Assembly: GCA_044463945.1 (NCBI GenBank)
Contig: JBIQLW010000021.1
Coordinates: 3,502 to 67,501 of the forward strand
Reading direction: 5' to 3'
DNA length: 64,000 nucleotides
Source of the DNA: 62-47 sp044463945
GTDB lineage: Bacteria > Pseudomonadota > Alphaproteobacteria > Rhizobiales > Xanthobacteraceae
Position 1 is the stretch's first letter, and every line of letters begins with the position of its first letter. Both the position numbers and the translations under genes were made by a program. The notes below the pieces were generated by a model. That model saw nothing but the letters and a program-made list of their open reading frames with translations, was not told the origin of the DNA and made no database searches. Positions 63,932-64,000 of this stretch are shown here, piece by piece.

Positions 63932-64000
63932 CCGAAAACAGTGCCGCGCGTATGACGTCGATACCGGATTGGTGGGGTCGAGTTGTTCGCCGAGCAGATA
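63932..64000. other. Window end, no gene supported
   Basis: The last 69 bases have no reading frame long enough to judge; a gene could begin or end beyond the window on either strand. Confidence 0.5.

Overview
The window reads as chromosomal DNA of a GC-rich alphaproteobacterium, most probably of the Bradyrhizobium / Rhodopseudomonas / Afipia group (Nitrobacteraceae). This rests on the general gene content, a DUF2865 protein, an acpXL-type very-long-chain fatty acid cluster for lipid A, an Atm1-type exporter next to psd-pssA, and two kinds of hairpin-rich intergenic repeats of the sort common in that group. No species can be named from the sequence alone. I found no phage, insertion sequence, CRISPR array or rRNA. 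There is one tRNA (Gln, anticodon CTG).

Layout. 0-13.3 kb is mostly housekeeping: the 3' part of nadE, two secreted proteins of unknown function, a tightly overlapped operon cysS - 37-aa membrane protein - GNAT - cimA - VOC protein, a class A acid phosphatase, a LOG-family protein, an Atm1-like exporter, and the phospholipid genes psd-pssA. 13.5-20 kb holds an orphan MotA/MotB-like pair, the potassium transporter kup, a rhodanese, an aminotransferase and an orphan PotF-like binding protein. 20.1-24.5 kb (minus strand) is the lipid A very-long-chain acyl cluster acpXL-fabZ-fabF2-fabF1-lpxXL. 24.6-27.9 kb holds a small membrane protein, an AhpD-like protein, a HerA-like ATPase and tRNA-Gln.

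28-38.4 kb is a sugar or sugar-acid catabolic island: two SDR dehydrogenases and an IlvD/Edd dehydratase on the minus strand, a LacI regulator, and a divergent ABC importer (ATPase, Tat-type binding protein, two permeases) ending in a DenD-like dehydrogenase. A shared near-palindrome (TGACAGCGCTACCA type) in front of both arms looks like the LacI operator. An AraC - LysE pair follows. 40.1-53.6 kb is an acyl-CoA catabolic region: thiolase, AMP-forming ligase, acyl-CoA dehydrogenase and NDP-forming ligase in one operon, then a TRAP-TAXI importer, a stand-alone biotin-carrier domain, an IclR regulator overlapping a carboxyltransferase gene, and an enoyl-CoA hydratase. 53.7-64 kb holds a TetR regulator, the valine-degradation genes (mmsA, acyl-CoA dehydrogenase, 3-hydroxyisobutyryl-CoA hydrolase, mmsB), then an acyl-CoA synthetase, MaoC hydratase, SDR and a flavoprotein.

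The points most worth a second look are: a ketosynthase-like FabF2 with no cysteine at all beside an intact FabF1; the absence of the usual alcohol dehydrogenase gene from the acpXL cluster; the LacI-controlled sugar-acid island, whose enzyme set does not match a complete pathway I know; and a carboxyltransferase plus biotin-carrier pair without a biotin carboxylase.
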